The position numbers and the translations under genes were made by a program. The notes under the pieces are model-generated. The model saw only the letters and a list, made by a program, of their open reading frames with translations, had not been told where the DNA came from and searched no databases. A stretch of DNA of 64,000 nucleotides from Stenotrophomonas maltophilia (lineage in GTDB: Bacteria; Pseudomonadota; Gammaproteobacteria; Xanthomonadales; Xanthomonadaceae): NCBI RefSeq assembly GCF_004684085.1, contig NZ_SRHZ01000089.1, positions 1-64,000 of the forward strand. The letters run 5' to 3'. Each line of letters opens with the position of its first letter. The stretch's first letter is position 1. Of the stretch, positions 49,280 through 56,739 are shown one piece after another.

Positions 49280-49724
49280 GGTGACCTTCCAGGGAACGGT
49301 GATGGGCGAGATGGCGGGCGAAGTCAGCGCCGAGCTGGTCCAGCGTGGTTGCCTGCAGGCGCGCTTCGAGCAGGCGCTGCGCCTCGCGTGCACCCTCGAG
49401 CAGGGCACTGTTGACCAGCTGCTGGATCGGGCAGCCGCCACCGGAATCGCGGGCCCCGACCTGCACAAGCGGCGGTGCACCCACGGCCAGATAGATGTCA
49501 TGCAGGGTAATTGCCGCGGCATCGCGTGCCAGCACGCTGCCGCCGCCATGGCCACGCATGCTGCGCACCAGGCCGGCCTTGTGCAGCTGTGCCAGCAGCC
49601 GGCGGATCACCACCGGATGGGTCGGCAGGCACGACGCCAGCTGATCGGAGGTGCGCGGTGCGGCGTGGCCGACCAGGTGCGCCATCACATGCAGAGCGTC
49701 GGAAAGCGGGTTCGCGGATTTCAT
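49269..49724 (-). CDS. Rrf2-family transcriptional regulator
   Basis: A 151-residue regulator starting MKSANPLSDALHVMAHLVGH. The winged helix-turn-helix follows (APRTSDQLASCLPTHPVVIRRLLAQLHKAGLVRS), with wing RGHGGGSVLARD. The single cysteine in the C-terminal part (GGGCPIQQL) replaces the three-cysteine iron-sulfur cluster of IscR and NsrR, so it senses by another route, perhaps thiol oxidation or a small molecule. A perfect TGTAAC/GTTACA palindrome overlaps its start codon, indicating self-repression and control of the flavoprotein downstream. Confidence 0.88.
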   Translation of the reverse strand: MKSANPLSDALHVMAHLVGHAAPRTSDQLASCLPTHPVVIRRLLAQLHKAGLVRSMRGHGGGSVLARDAAAITLHDIYLAVGAPPLVQVGARDSGGGCPIQQLVNSALLEGAREAQRLLEARLQATTLDQLGADFARHLAHHRSLEGHHES

Positions 49725-49742
49725 GTAACAACAATAGTTACA
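49724..49742. promoter_or_regulatory. Palindromic operator of the Rrf2 gene
   Basis: TGTAAC-AACAATA-GTTACA, a 6-bp inverted repeat with 7-base spacer, A-T-rich, abutting and overlapping the ATG of the Rrf2 gene. Rrf2 proteins usually bind such sites as dimers and repress their own operon. Confidence 0.65.
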
Positions 49743-49907
49743 TTTAATCCTCCTGTCGAGGGTCCGCATTCGTTCCATATGGACACATTTGTCCTATGAA
49801 ATGATTTCTTCACATCGCTAAACGAAACGCGAATGTGATGCGCGTCGCACTTCAGCGCGTGCGCAACGGGTCGATACCGCAGTGCCCCTTCCCGAGAGTG
49901 CTTTCCC

Positions 49908-52028
49908 ATGAATGCGTCTGTCCGTGCTCCGCGCCTGCAGTCCAAGCTGCTCGGCGCGGTTTCCGTTGGTCTGGCCGTGGTCCTGCTGTGCGCACTGGCG
50001 GGCCTGGCCTCCGCCTGGTTGAAGTTGTCCACCGAGGTTCCGCCCGAAGTCGCCCACAGCCGCGACGCCGAGCGCCTGCAGCGAGAGTTCCGCGGCCAGG
50101 TGCAGGAATGGAAGAATGTACTGCTGCGCGGCCGTGACGACGCGCTGCGCCAGCGCCACCTGGAGGCGTTCGACAGCGAAGGCCGCCTGGTCGAGCAGCT
50201 GGCCAAGGGCCTGACCCGCAGCCCGGATGCCCGCACGCGTGAGCTGGCACAGGCCTTCATCGGCCTGCACGCACAGCTGCAGCAGGACTACCACGGGGCG
50301 CTGCAGGCGTTCGCCGAGGCCAGCTACGATCCCGCCGCCGGCGATAACCTGGTGCGCGGCAAGGATCGCCCGGTGGCAACCGCGCTGGATGCGTTGAGCA
50401 CGCACGCCACGCAGGTGGCCGAGGCGGCGGTGGCGGCCCGTTCGCAGCAGGCGCGGCAAACGCTGCTGCTGTGCGCGGCGCTGACCGTGCTGGCTGCCGT
50501 GCTGCTGCTGATGGGCCTGGGCTGGTGGCTGCGGCGTGCGGTGGTGCAGCCGGTGCTGGCGGTAGAAGCCGCTGCACGTGCAGTGGCCGCCGGCGACCTG
50601 CAGCACGTGGTGCAGGTGCGCAGCCGCGACGAGATCGGTCGCCTCGCGCAGGCGATGCAGGCGGTGCAGTCCACGCTGCGCGGCGTGCTGGATGCACAGG
50701 CCACGATGGCACAGGCGCATGAAGCCGGCAGCATCAGCCACCGCATGGACGCCAGTGCGTTTCCCGGTGCGTTCGGCACGATGGTGGCCGACAGCAATGC
50801 GTTGGTCGACGCCCATATCCAGGTAAAGCTGCGTGCGATTGCGATCATGGGCCGCTATGCCATCGGCGACCTCAGCCAGGACATGGAACGCCTGCCCGGC
50901 GAGAAGGCCGTGATCACCGACGCATTGGATACCGCCAAGGCCAATTTCGGCATGATCAATGGCGAGATCCGCCGCCTGGCCGAGGCCGCTGCCGCCGGTG
51001 ACTTCAGCCAGCGCGGCGACAGCGCGCGCTTCGAACATGACTTCCGCGCGATGGTCGAGGGCCTGAACCGACTGATGCAGACCACCGAGCAGAACCTCGG
51101 CGAGGTCTCCAGCATGCTGCGTGCGATTGCCGATGGCCGCCTCGGCGCGCGCATGAATGGCGATTTCCAGGGTGTGTTCGCGCGTATCGCCGGTGATGCC
51201 AATACCACCGCCGCGCAGCTGGCGACCATCGTCACCGACATCAAGCACGCCTCCGGCAACATCCACACTGCGGCTGCGGAAATTGCCGCTGGCAACAACG
51301 ACCTCTCGCGCCGCACCGAACAGCAGGCGGCCAACCTGGAAGAGACCGCCGCCTCCATGGAGGAACTGACCTCCACCGTGCGCCAGAACGCCGAGCATGC
51401 GCGCCAGGCCAACCAGCTGGCGATCGGCGCCCATACCGTCGCCTCCCACGGCGGCAGCGTGGTCGGCCAGGTGGTGACGACGATGGGCGCGATCGAGACC
51501 TCGTCGCGGCAGATCGCCGAGATCATCAGCGTGATCGATGGCATCGCCTTCCAGACCAACATCCTGGCGCTGAACGCCGCGGTGGAAGCGGCCCGCGCAG
51601 GCGAGCAGGGCCGTGGTTTCGCCGTGGTTGCCAGCGAAGTGCGCACGCTTGCACAGCGCTCGGCCGCAGCCGCAAAGGAGATCAAGGCGTTGATCGAAAC
51701 GTCGGTGGAACAGGTCGGCCACGGCGCGCAGCGCGTGCGCGAGGCTGGTGACACCATGGCCGAGATCGTGGCGTCGGTGCAGCGCGTGACCGACATCATG
51801 GCCGAGATTTCCGCAGCCTCGCAGGAACAGAGTGCGGGTATCGAGCAGGTCAGCCAGACCGTGATCCAGATGGATGGCACCACCCAGCAGAACGCCGCGC
51901 TGGTGGAGGAAGCCAGCGCCGCCGCACGCAGCCTGGAGCAGCAGGCGAACCGGTTGATCGACGCGGTGGATGTGTTCGACCTGTCGACCACGGCGACAGC
52001 GAAGGGAGCACTGGTGCGCGCGGCCTGA
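49908..52028 (+). CDS. Methyl-accepting chemotaxis protein
   Basis: A 706-residue receptor. Membrane helices lie at about 14-38 and 184-208, with a helical-bundle periplasmic domain between (about 40-183) that probably binds a small ligand. A HAMP domain (209-262) is followed by a second HAMP-like repeat (270-360), then the methylation region and the conserved hairpin tip (EQGRGFAVVASEVRTLAQRS, about 565-585). The tail shows no clear NWETF receptor pentapeptide for CheR (ends VRAA). A single gene, divergent from the Rrf2 unit; no flagellar or che genes nearby. Confidence 0.93.
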   Translation: MNASVRAPRLQSKLLGAVSVGLAVVLLCALAGLASAWLKLSTEVPPEVAHSRDAERLQREFRGQVQEWKNVLLRGRDDALRQRHLEAFDSEGRLVEQLAKGLTRSPDARTRELAQAFIGLHAQLQQDYHGALQAFAEASYDPAAGDNLVRGKDRPVATALDALSTHATQVAEAAVAARSQQARQTLLLCAALTVLAAVLLLMGLGWWLRRAVVQPVLAVEAAARAVAAGDLQHVVQVRSRDEIGRLAQAMQAVQSTLRGVLDAQATMAQAHEAGSISHRMDASAFPGAFGTMVADSNALVDAHIQVKLRAIAIMGRYAIGDLSQDMERLPGEKAVITDALDTAKANFGMINGEIRRLAEAAAAGDFSQRGDSARFEHDFRAMVEGLNRLMQTTEQNLGEVSSMLRAIADGRLGARMNGDFQGVFARIAGDANTTAAQLATIVTDIKHASGNIHTAAAEIAAGNNDLSRRTEQQAANLEETAASMEELTSTVRQNAEHARQANQLAIGAHTVASHGGSVVGQVVTTMGAIETSSRQIAEIISVIDGIAFQTNILALNAAVEAARAGEQGRGFAVVASEVRTLAQRSAAAAKEIKALIETSVEQVGHGAQRVREAGDTMAEIVASVQRVTDIMAEISAASQEQSAGIEQVSQTVIQMDGTTQQNAALVEEASAAARSLEQQANRLIDAVDVFDLSTTATAKGALVRAA

Positions 52029-52051
52029 TTGATTCGCCGCCGGCCAGCGCC

Positions 52052-52152
52052 AGGTGGGTAGCGCCCGACCGTTGGTCGGGCGATGGCAGGGGCAGTGCGG
52101 ACCAACGGTCCGCACCCACCGTAACCTGCGGTAGTGCCGGCCGCCGGCCGGC
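52052..52152. repeat. SMAG cluster
   Basis: A GTAGCGCCCGACC-GTTGGTCGGGC unit, a GTGCGGACC-AAC-GGTCCGCAC unit with CACC edge, and GTAGTGCCGGCCGCC-GGCCGGCA. Between the chemotaxis gene and the convergent LysR gene. Confidence 0.8.
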
Positions 52153-52167
52153 AACCCCACCACGGCC

Positions 52168-53070
52168 TCAGCGCACGTAGTCGCTCTGCGCCATCGCGTC
52201 GGCCAGGTAATCCACGAACGAGCTGATCCGTGCCGACACCGCGGTGTTGCGGTAATACACCGCATGGACCGGTTGATACACATCCAGCGTCTGCGCCGCC
52301 AGCACCGGCACCAGGGTGCCGGCCGCGCGGTCGCGGTCGGTGACGAAGTCGGACAGGCAGGTGATGCCCACGCCTTCCACCGCCAACCGGCGCAGCGTCT
52401 CGCCACTGGACACAGCGATGTCCGGCCGCACCAGCAGCAGCCCATCCGACTCCCCGGGCAGCGGCCAACGGTTGAGCGACTCCGGCTCGTTGAAGCTGAG
52501 CAGCGTGTGCTGGCCCAGTGCCGCCACGCTTGCCGGTTCGCCGTGCGCAGCCAGATAGGCCGGGCTGGCCACCAACCGCAACTGGCAGCGGCCCAGCAAT
52601 CGCGCATGCAATGTGGAATCGGCCAGCGGGCCGATCCGGATTGCCAGATCGGTGCGCCGCTCCAGCAGGTCGATATAGCGGTCGGAGCTGTTCAGTTCCA
52701 GCTGCACTTCCGGATAACGCGCACGGTAGCCGGCCACCAGCGGTGCAATCACGTGCAGCACGAAGGGCATCGCCGCATCCACGCGCAGGCGCCCTGCCGG
52801 GCGATCGCGGCGCGCCGCCATCTGTTCCTCGGCCGATTCCACTGCATCGATGATCGCGCGCGCATGGCGCAGGAACGCCTCGCCTTCGGCGGTCAGGTGC
52901 AGGCGGCGGGTGGTGCGGGTCAGCAGGGTGATCCCCAGCTTGTCCTCCAGCCGCCCCAGCGCACGGCTCACACCCGAGGGCGTCTGCCCCAGCTGCTCGG
53001 CGGCGGCACTGATCGTGCCGCTGTCGATCACCGAAAGAAACGCCTGCAATTCATCGAGGGTAGTCTTCAT
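52168..53070 (-). CDS. LysR-family transcriptional regulator
   Basis: A 300-residue regulator starting MKTTLDELQAFLSVIDSGTI. The helix-turn-helix is SAAAEQLGQTPSGVSRALGRLEDKLG (about 20-45), followed by RTTRRLHLTAEGEAFLRHAR, typical of the PtxR/DsdC-like group. The effector domain spans 90-295. It is divergent from the MFS gene at 53177 with 107 bases between, the usual arrangement for a LysR protein and its target. An in-frame N-terminal extension that crosses this spacer is rejected. Confidence 0.92.
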   Translation of the reverse strand: MKTTLDELQAFLSVIDSGTISAAAEQLGQTPSGVSRALGRLEDKLGITLLTRTTRRLHLTAEGEAFLRHARAIIDAVESAEEQMAARRDRPAGRLRVDAAMPFVLHVIAPLVAGYRARYPEVQLELNSSDRYIDLLERRTDLAIRIGPLADSTLHARLLGRCQLRLVASPAYLAAHGEPASVAALGQHTLLSFNEPESLNRWPLPGESDGLLLVRPDIAVSSGETLRRLAVEGVGITCLSDFVTDRDRAAGTLVPVLAAQTLDVYQPVHAVYYRNTAVSARISSFVDYLADAMAQSDYVR

Positions 53071-53176
53071 GCCGCCATTATTGACTGAATGGCAAGAGTG
53101 ATTGGCGTGAAGGGCTGTTTTTCGGCAAAGGTTGGCCGCGCACACTGCGCGCCTTCCTTCCCCCCTGGAGCCGGCC

Positions 53177-54391
53177 ATGATCCGTGGCATTCCCCTCGCC
53201 CTGCTGGCGCTGACCCTCGGTGCCTTCGCCATCGGCACCACCGAGTTCGTCATCGTCGGCCTGATCCCCACCATTGCCGCCGATCTGCAGGTCAGCCTGC
53301 CCTCGGCCGGCCTGCTGGTCTCGCTGTATGCCCTCGGCGTGGCCATCGGTGCGCCGGTGCTGACCGCGCTGACCGGACGCGTACCGCGCAAGCAACTGCT
53401 GGTGGCGCTGATGGTGTTGTTCACGCTCGGCAATATCGTCGCCTGGATGGCACCCGGCTATACCTCGCTGATCATCGCCCGCATCCTCACCGGCCTGGCG
53501 CACGGCGTGTTCTTCTCGATCGGCGCGATCATCGCCACCGCCGTGGTGCCGAAGGAGAAGGCAGCCAGTGCGATCGCCATCATGTTCACCGGCCTGACCG
53601 TGGCGTTGGTGACCGGCGTGCCACTGGGCACCTTCATCGGCCAGCATCTGGGCTGGCGCGCGACCTTCCTTGCGGTGGCCGCCCTCGGCGTGATCGCGTT
53701 GCTCGGCGCGCTGCTGTTCGTTCCGCGCAATCTGCCGCAGAGCGCACCGGCCAGCCTCCGCCAGCAGCTGGCAGTGCTCGGCCAGCCACGCCTGCTGCTG
53801 GTCTATGCAATGACCGCGCTGGGCTATGGCGGCACCTTCCTGGCCTTCACCTATCTGGCGCCGATCCTGCAGGACGTCACCGGCCTTCCGGCCAACGCCG
53901 TGAGCCTGGTGCTGCTGGTGTACGGCGTGTCGGTGGCGATCGGCAACCTGTGGGGTGGCCGCATGGCCGACCGCATGGGCCCGGTGCCCGCGCTGAAGCG
54001 CATCTTCGCCCTGCTGGCCATCGTGCTGTTCGTGCTCACCTTCACCGCCTACAACACCTGGCTGATGCTGCTGACGGTGCTGGCACTGGGTGCGGTGGCC
54101 TTCGGCAACGTGCCCGGCCTGCAGGTGTATGTGGTCAAGCAGGCGCAGCGCTATGCACCGCAGGCCACTGATGTGGCCTCGGGGCTGAACATCGCCGCCT
54201 TCAACATCGGCATCGCACTGGGCGCCTCGCTTGGCGGGCTGGTAGTGGAGAACATCGGCCTGATGCACACGCCGTGGCTGGGCGCGCTGGTGGTGGTGGG
54301 CGCGTATGCATTGACCGTGCTCAGCGGCCGCCTGGACCGCCGCGACGGCATCGATGACCGCGCCGATGGCATCGCCGCAGCCGCGCATTGA
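53177..54391 (+). CDS. Major facilitator superfamily transporter (AraJ/YdhP-like efflux)
   Basis: A 404-residue transporter with 12 membrane helices, starting MIRGIPLALLALTLGAFAIG after CTGGAG. GTTEFVIVGLIPTIAADL is the helix 1-2 signature of the drug-proton antiporter group 12 (arabinose and sugar efflux, chloramphenicol resistance-like). A YALGVAIGAPVLTALTGRVPRKQLL motif A follows. Divergent LysR and downstream aldo/keto reductase suggest an inducible detoxification unit. The end carries a charged tail (RLDRRDGIDDRADGIAA). Confidence 0.9.
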   Translation: MIRGIPLALLALTLGAFAIGTTEFVIVGLIPTIAADLQVSLPSAGLLVSLYALGVAIGAPVLTALTGRVPRKQLLVALMVLFTLGNIVAWMAPGYTSLIIARILTGLAHGVFFSIGAIIATAVVPKEKAASAIAIMFTGLTVALVTGVPLGTFIGQHLGWRATFLAVAALGVIALLGALLFVPRNLPQSAPASLRQQLAVLGQPRLLLVYAMTALGYGGTFLAFTYLAPILQDVTGLPANAVSLVLLVYGVSVAIGNLWGGRMADRMGPVPALKRIFALLAIVLFVLTFTAYNTWLMLLTVLALGAVAFGNVPGLQVYVVKQAQRYAPQATDVASGLNIAAFNIGIALGASLGGLVVENIGLMHTPWLGALVVVGAYALTVLSGRLDRRDGIDDRADGIAAAAH

Positions 54392-54505
54392 GATAGGTCA
54401 TGCCCTGCCGGTACGGTGGTGCAATGCACCGTTGCCGGCACGCATGCGGCCACTGGCCTACCCTTTGCCGGATATTCGCATCCCTTCCCTCTGCTGGAGC
54501 TCCCC

Positions 54506-55315
54506 ATGACTGTCCCCGCCTTCGGTCTCGGCACCTTCCGCCTCAAAGACCAGACCGTGATCGACTCCGTGCGCAACGCGCTGGATGTCGGCTACCGCGC
54601 CATCGATACCGCGCAGATCTACGGCAATGAAGCCGAGGTCGGCCAGGCCATCGCTGATTCCGGCGTGCCGCGCGAAGAGATCTACCTGACCACCAAGGTC
54701 TGGATCACCGAGTTCAAGCGCGAAGCGCTGCTGGCCAGCCTGCGCACCAGCCTGGAGAAGCTGCGCACCGACCACGTCGACCTGGCACTGATCCACTGGC
54801 CGTCGCCGAACGACAAGATCGACGTGCCGATGGAGGAGTACCTGACCGCACTGGCCGAGGCCAAGGCACAGGGCCTGACGAAGGAGATCGGCATCTCCAA
54901 CTTCACCATCGCGCAGACCCGCAAGGCGATCGGCATCCTCGGTGCGGGCGCCATCGCCACCAACCAGATCGAGATCCATCCGTACCTGCAGAACCGTCTA
55001 CTGGTGAAGTTCCTGCAGGACAACGGCATCCACATCACCGCCTACATGAGCCTGGCCTATGGCGAGGTGATCAAGGACCCGGTGATCCAGGCCATTGCCG
55101 GCCGTCACCAGGCCACTCCGGCGCAGATCGCGTTGGCCTGGGCGCTGCAGCAGGGCTTCTCGGTGATCCCGTCGTCGACCAAGCGCGAGAACCTGTCGGG
55201 CAACCTGGAAGCGGCAGCGATCCGCCTGACCGACGAAGACATGGCGCAGATCGCCAAGCTGGACCGCGGTCATCGCCTGGCCAATCCGGAAGGTATCGCC
55301 CCGGCTTGGGATTGA
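54506..55315 (+). CDS. dkgB: Aldo/keto reductase, 2,5-diketo-D-gluconate reductase B-like
   Basis: A 269-residue NADPH reductase starting MTVPAFGLGTFRLKDQTVID, after GGAG. The catalytic set is Asp34 and Tyr39 (DTAQIY), Lys64 (TTKVW) and His97 (ALIHWPSP). KEIGISNFTIAQTRKAI and VIPSSTKRENLSGNL bind the cofactor. Length and sequence match E. coli DkgB (methylglyoxal and diketogluconate reductase), which is also next to a LysR gene. It lies 114 bases after the MFS gene, so it may have its own promoter. Confidence 0.88.
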   Translation: MTVPAFGLGTFRLKDQTVIDSVRNALDVGYRAIDTAQIYGNEAEVGQAIADSGVPREEIYLTTKVWITEFKREALLASLRTSLEKLRTDHVDLALIHWPSPNDKIDVPMEEYLTALAEAKAQGLTKEIGISNFTIAQTRKAIGILGAGAIATNQIEIHPYLQNRLLVKFLQDNGIHITAYMSLAYGEVIKDPVIQAIAGRHQATPAQIALAWALQQGFSVIPSSTKRENLSGNLEAAAIRLTDEDMAQIAKLDRGHRLANPEGIAPAWD

Positions 55316-55342
55316 TCCCAACCGCGGCGCGCAATTGCTCTG

Positions 55343-55420
55343 GTAGACGCGGACCTTGGTCGGCGCAGACGTTTGACCGATCGATGAAACACCGTGCCGA
55401 CCAAGGTCGGCACCTACCAA
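55343..55420. repeat. SMAG repeats
   Basis: GTAGACGCGGACC-TTG-GTCGGCGC, then GTGCCGACC-AAG-GTCGGCAC ending CTACC, between dkgB and the convergent hydrolase. Confidence 0.75.
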
Positions 55421-55428
55421 AGTCAGTG

Positions 55429-56136
55429 CTACCTCTTGTCCTGCAGCAACCACCCACGCATCGCCGCACTCACTTCGTCCGGTTTCTCCATCGGTGCCAG
55501 GTGCCCGCAATCGGGCACCACCACCAGCTGCGAGTGCGGCACCATCGCGTGCATTTCCTCGCTCACCGCCAGCGGTGTGATGCGATCGTTCGCGCCGCAG
55601 ACGATCAGCAGCGGGTCGCGGTAACCGGCCAGCACATCGTGGCCATCGCGGCGTTCCAGCCCGCTCTGGCGCAGGAAGACTTCCGCGCCCAGGCGAGCGG
55701 TCATATCGCGCACGCGTTGCACCAGCACGTAGTCATCCAGCCGCGAGGCGTCGATGTAGCTGCGCATCAGCACATCGCCGAAGCCATGGAACTTGCCGGG
55801 CAGGCGCACGCTGGCGCGCTGGCTGCGACGCTGCTCGGCCCGCTCGGGTGAGTCGGCATGGATCGACGTATCGATCAGTGCCAGCTGCAGCACGCGTTCC
55901 GGCGCGATACGCAGGATCTGCTGGGCCACGAAGCCACCCAGCGAGAAACCGGCAAGGGCGAAGCGCTCCGGTGCCTGTGCCAGCACGTCCTCGGCCACCG
56001 CCTGCAGGGTCTCGCCACGGGTCTGGTCACCCACACTGCAGTCGGCGATATCGGCCAGGTCGGCCAGCTGCGCGCGCCACAGCTCAGCATCGTTGAGCAG
56101 GCCAGGCAGCAGCAACAGGGGGATACGGTCGGTCAT
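55429..56136 (-). CDS. Alpha/beta-hydrolase
   Basis: A 235-residue cytosolic hydrolase. The oxyanion strand is LLLLPGLLNDAELW, the nucleophile Ser is in LAGFSLGGFVAQQI (about residue 64), and the acid and histidine are in VCGANDRITPL and PDCGHLAPMEKPDEV. It resembles the small esterase/lactonase group (homoserine lactone or pimeloyl-type esterases) without firm assignment. Downstream is SMAG; upstream is the palindrome of the YbjQ gene. Confidence 0.85.
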   Translation of the reverse strand: MTDRIPLLLLPGLLNDAELWRAQLADLADIADCSVGDQTRGETLQAVAEDVLAQAPERFALAGFSLGGFVAQQILRIAPERVLQLALIDTSIHADSPERAEQRRSQRASVRLPGKFHGFGDVLMRSYIDASRLDDYVLVQRVRDMTARLGAEVFLRQSGLERRDGHDVLAGYRDPLLIVCGANDRITPLAVSEEMHAMVPHSQLVVVPDCGHLAPMEKPDEVSAAMRGWLLQDKR

Positions 56137-56192
56137 GGGGGTATTGTCGCGCCATCACGGTGACGGAGCCATGCCGCAGCGGGCGGTTACAT

Positions 56193-56254
56193 TGTAGAGT
56201 CGAACCATGCTCGACTGCTGCACAGTCAGTCGAGCATCGCTCGACTCTACAGAA
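56193..56254. repeat. SMAG inverted pair, GTAGAGTCGA type
   Basis: GTAGAGTCGAACC-ATG-CTCGAC and an inverted partner GTCGAGC-ATC-GCTCGACTCTAC, upstream of the YbjQ gene and reaching its 5' leader. Confidence 0.8.
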
Positions 56255-56275
56255 GGCAGCGACACGGACGCGATT

Positions 56276-56656
56276 ATGGCAGACCCCTACAACAGTGGCT
56301 CCCCTTCCCCACCAGCACTGCGCTTCGACGATGCGCTGGTCACCACCGCCTTCGAGCTGCCCGGCCATCGCGTCGTGCGCAATCTGGGCGTGGTACGCGG
56401 CATCACCGTGCGCTCGCGCTCGATCGTCGGCAACTTTCTGGGTGGCATCCAGACGCTCTTCGGCGGCAACATCACCATCTACACCGAGCTGTGCGAACAG
56501 GCCCGCGAGGAAACCTACCGCGACATGGTCAAGCACGCACGGCAGCTGGGCGCCAACGCAATCATCGGGATGCGCTACGACGCCACCGATGTGATGACCG
56601 GGCTGACCGAGGTGCTGTGCTATGGCACGGCGGTGGTGGTGGAACCGTTGCGGTGA
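56276..56656 (+). CDS. YbjQ/UPF0145 family protein
   Basis: A 126-residue soluble protein of the YbjQ (DUF74) family, a beta-alpha fold forming pentameric rings, sometimes called heavy-metal-binding. The conserved core is LGVVRGITVRSRSIVGNFLGG, then EETYRDMVKHARQLGANAI, then GMRYDATDVM and TEVLCYGTAVVVEP. No cysteine cluster. The start at 56276 is the first ATG after a SMAG pair. Function unknown. An inverted pair of GAGCCGAGC repeats follows. Confidence 0.88.
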   Translation: MADPYNSGSPSPPALRFDDALVTTAFELPGHRVVRNLGVVRGITVRSRSIVGNFLGGIQTLFGGNITIYTELCEQAREETYRDMVKHARQLGANAIIGMRYDATDVMTGLTEVLCYGTAVVVEPLR

Positions 56657-56659
56657 GGT

Positions 56660-56739
56660 TGTAGAGCCGAGCCCATGCTCGGCTCAGGCGTGCCCGTGTG
56701 ATGCAAGGCAGCCGAGCGTGGGCTCGGCTCTACAGAGGG
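56660..56739. repeat. SMAG inverted pair, GTAGAGCCGAG type
   Basis: GTAGAGCCGAGCCCATGC and the inverted partner GCGTGGGCTCGGCTCTAC, between the YbjQ gene and the convergent PatZ gene, overlapping its last codons. Confidence 0.8.
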
